Source: Holacanthus passer
Taxonomy: Eukaryota > Chordata > Actinopteri > Pomacanthidae
Direction: 5' to 3'
Length of the DNA: 64,000 nucleotides
Assembly: GCA_025331565.1 (NCBI GenBank)
Contig: JAFREQ010000021.1
Coordinates: 3,224,001 to 3,288,000, forward strand
A model generated the notes under the pieces. The model had not been told where the DNA came from, did not search any database, and saw only the letters and a list, made by a program, of their open reading frames with translations. Below, in pieces: positions 63,301 to 64,000 of the stretch (the stretch's first letter is position 1; each line of letters begins with the position of its first letter). A program made the translations under genes and the position numbers.

Positions 63301-63872
63301 TTCCAAGTGGGGGTGGACCATATGCTGCCAATACACAGATAGAATATCAACAGAATAGAAAATGTCTCATCTCATCAGAAGGGAACATTTCTTTATGGCG
63401 TTATTCTGCCTTTCCCACTGCAGTCTAAATGCATGTAATCTCACTGTGACCTGCTGTGAAATCCTGGCCAATGGCATCAGCTCATCCCAACTTAAAGAGC
63501 TGGACCTGAGCAACAACAACCTGACAGACGCAGGAATGATACAGCTCTCTGCTGGACTGAAGAACAGCAGACTGGAGACAATCAGGTCAATATCCAACAT
63601 GTTTCTTTCTTTCTTCTCAAATTAAATAAATGTCTATGTGTTTTTTTTAAGTTCTAAGCAAGTGGTCTCAGCATCTGTAAAATGTTCTGTTTGTTTAGAC
63701 TGATGAGCTGCAACCTAACGGAGAACAGCTCTGACGTCCTGGCCTCAGTTATCAGCTCAGCCTCCTGCCAGCTGAAAGTGTTGGACCTCTCTGACAATGA
63801 CTTTCAGGACGTAGGAGTTCAAAAGCTCTGTGGTGGACTGGGGAGTCCTCACTGTAAACTGGAAGCACTCAT
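60317..63872 (+). CDS. NLR (NLRC3-like) with FISNA and NACHT domains and LRRs; 3' end outside the window
   Basis: Fish NLR genes encode cytosolic pattern-recognition proteins and are hugely expanded in teleosts. Exons: 60317-60362, 60585-60725, 60797-60865, 60976-62764, 63424-63585, 63699-63872, all with compatible phases. The short N-terminal exons (MEQKSVADKTDEVSR..., then a segment with GGNVVAPFIVDSTITN) resemble the linker exons of the family; no PYRIN or CARD was found. The large exon starts with a FISNA block (KLKAALKRKFGHLLEGM, ITEGG, EVRQIE), then NACHT with Walker A GVAGIGKT (about 61270-61293), Walker B MLFILDGLDES and TSRP. The last two exons are leucine-rich repeats (LKELDLSNNNL, LKVLDLSDNDF). 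Reading is open throughout. The number of LRRs and any C-terminal B30.2 domain cannot be seen. Confidence 0.92.
60585..60725 (+). CDS. NLR gene, linker exon
   Basis: Encodes ESVSSIPATVHHFSPSCTAQ then TGGNVVAPFIVDSTITNLNI, phase 1-1, 141 nt. The 'AP-(I/V)-N-T' type segment precedes FISNA in many fish NLRs. Confidence 0.75.
60797..60865 (+). CDS. NLR gene, short exon before FISNA
   Basis: Encodes GSIVSSTEELNHDTVDSFGT then LQP, acceptor TTTTGCAG, donor CCCT/GTGAGT. Confidence 0.7.
60976..62764 (+). CDS. NLR gene, FISNA-NACHT exon
   Basis: 1789 nt. FISNA block, then Walker A GVAGIGKTVS, FVFPLSFREL, Walker B FILDGLDE, VWITSRPV, a winged-helix/helical segment with FVHLSIQEFFAALYVF, and the start of the LRR junction (MKTARVAK). 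Donor CAAA/GTAAGT. Confidence 0.95.
63424..63585 (+). CDS. NLR gene, LRR exon
   Basis: Encodes CNLTVTCCEILANGISSSQ, LKELDLSNNNLTDAGMIQL. 162 nt, slightly shorter than the standard 174 nt LRR exon. Acceptor CACTGCAG, donor TCAG/GTCAAT. Confidence 0.93.
63699..63872 (+). CDS. NLR gene, second LRR exon
   Basis: Encodes MSCNLTENSSDVLASVISSA, LKVLDLSDNDFQDVGVQKLC, GSPHCKLEAL. Exactly 174 nt, the standard fish NLR LRR exon. Donor CAT/GTGAGT. More LRR exons are expected beyond 64000. Confidence 0.94.
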
Positions 63873-64000
63873 GTGAGTGCCCTGAGTGAAATTCCATGCC
63901 AGATGAATTATTTAACAGCAGAATACAGATCAGTGCCAAACATGCAAACTCAGTTGTTGCTGCGTCGTCGTTGAGATCATTTGGATGTAATGTCTTGGTC

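Overview
This is vertebrate nuclear DNA, most likely from a percomorph teleost. The genes have many short exons with GT/AG introns, there are long CA/TG microsatellites, and several interspersed repeats match families I know as abundant in percomorph fish. A fish-type NACHT-LRR (NLR) gene with a FISNA domain and a degraded finTRIM point the same way. There are no bacterial features.

Layout. (1) 1-3107: no firm gene. A minus-strand ISRE-like motif near 1226-1235 is followed on that strand by two exon-like segments of an unidentified transcript. (2) 3108-12824, plus strand: 12 exons of a neurotrypsin (PRSS12) family gene, with a kringle, four SRCR domains and a trypsin-like domain. Its first (signal peptide) exon is not identified. 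The twelve exons stay in one frame for 879 residues. The protease domain carries H57Y and D194S and has lost the Ile16 activation residue, so it reads as a pseudoprotease. It ends in a long Thr/His-rich tail. (3) 16930-17640: a broken finTRIM copy. (4) 54686 to 23635, minus strand: a complete coding sequence of calcium/calmodulin-dependent protein kinase II gamma (camk2g), 22 exons including three phase 1-1 cassette exons. Its 3' UTR may run to about 19490. A 542-bp transposon-like element (22240-22781) and a CpG-rich CCAAT/YY1 block (21790-22060) lie downstream of the stop. (5) 55060-55725: a 20/21-bp minisatellite upstream of camk2g. (6) 60317 to beyond 63872, plus strand: the 5' part of an NLR gene (FISNA, NACHT, first two LRR exons), continuing past the window.

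Context. In human, PRSS12 sits near CAMK2D and NDST3/4 on 4q26, while CAMK2G sits with NDST2, SEC24C, USP54, MYOZ1 and SYNPO2L on 10q22; these two blocks look like paralogous regions from early vertebrate genome duplication. A neurotrypsin gene next to camk2g is what a PRSS12 duplicate on the CAMK2G side would look like, one not present beside CAMK2G in human. Its damaged catalytic residues suggest it survives as an extracellular kringle/SRCR scaffold. The camk2g gene looks fully functional, with the kinase core, autoinhibitory/CaM segment, variable linker and association domain all intact.
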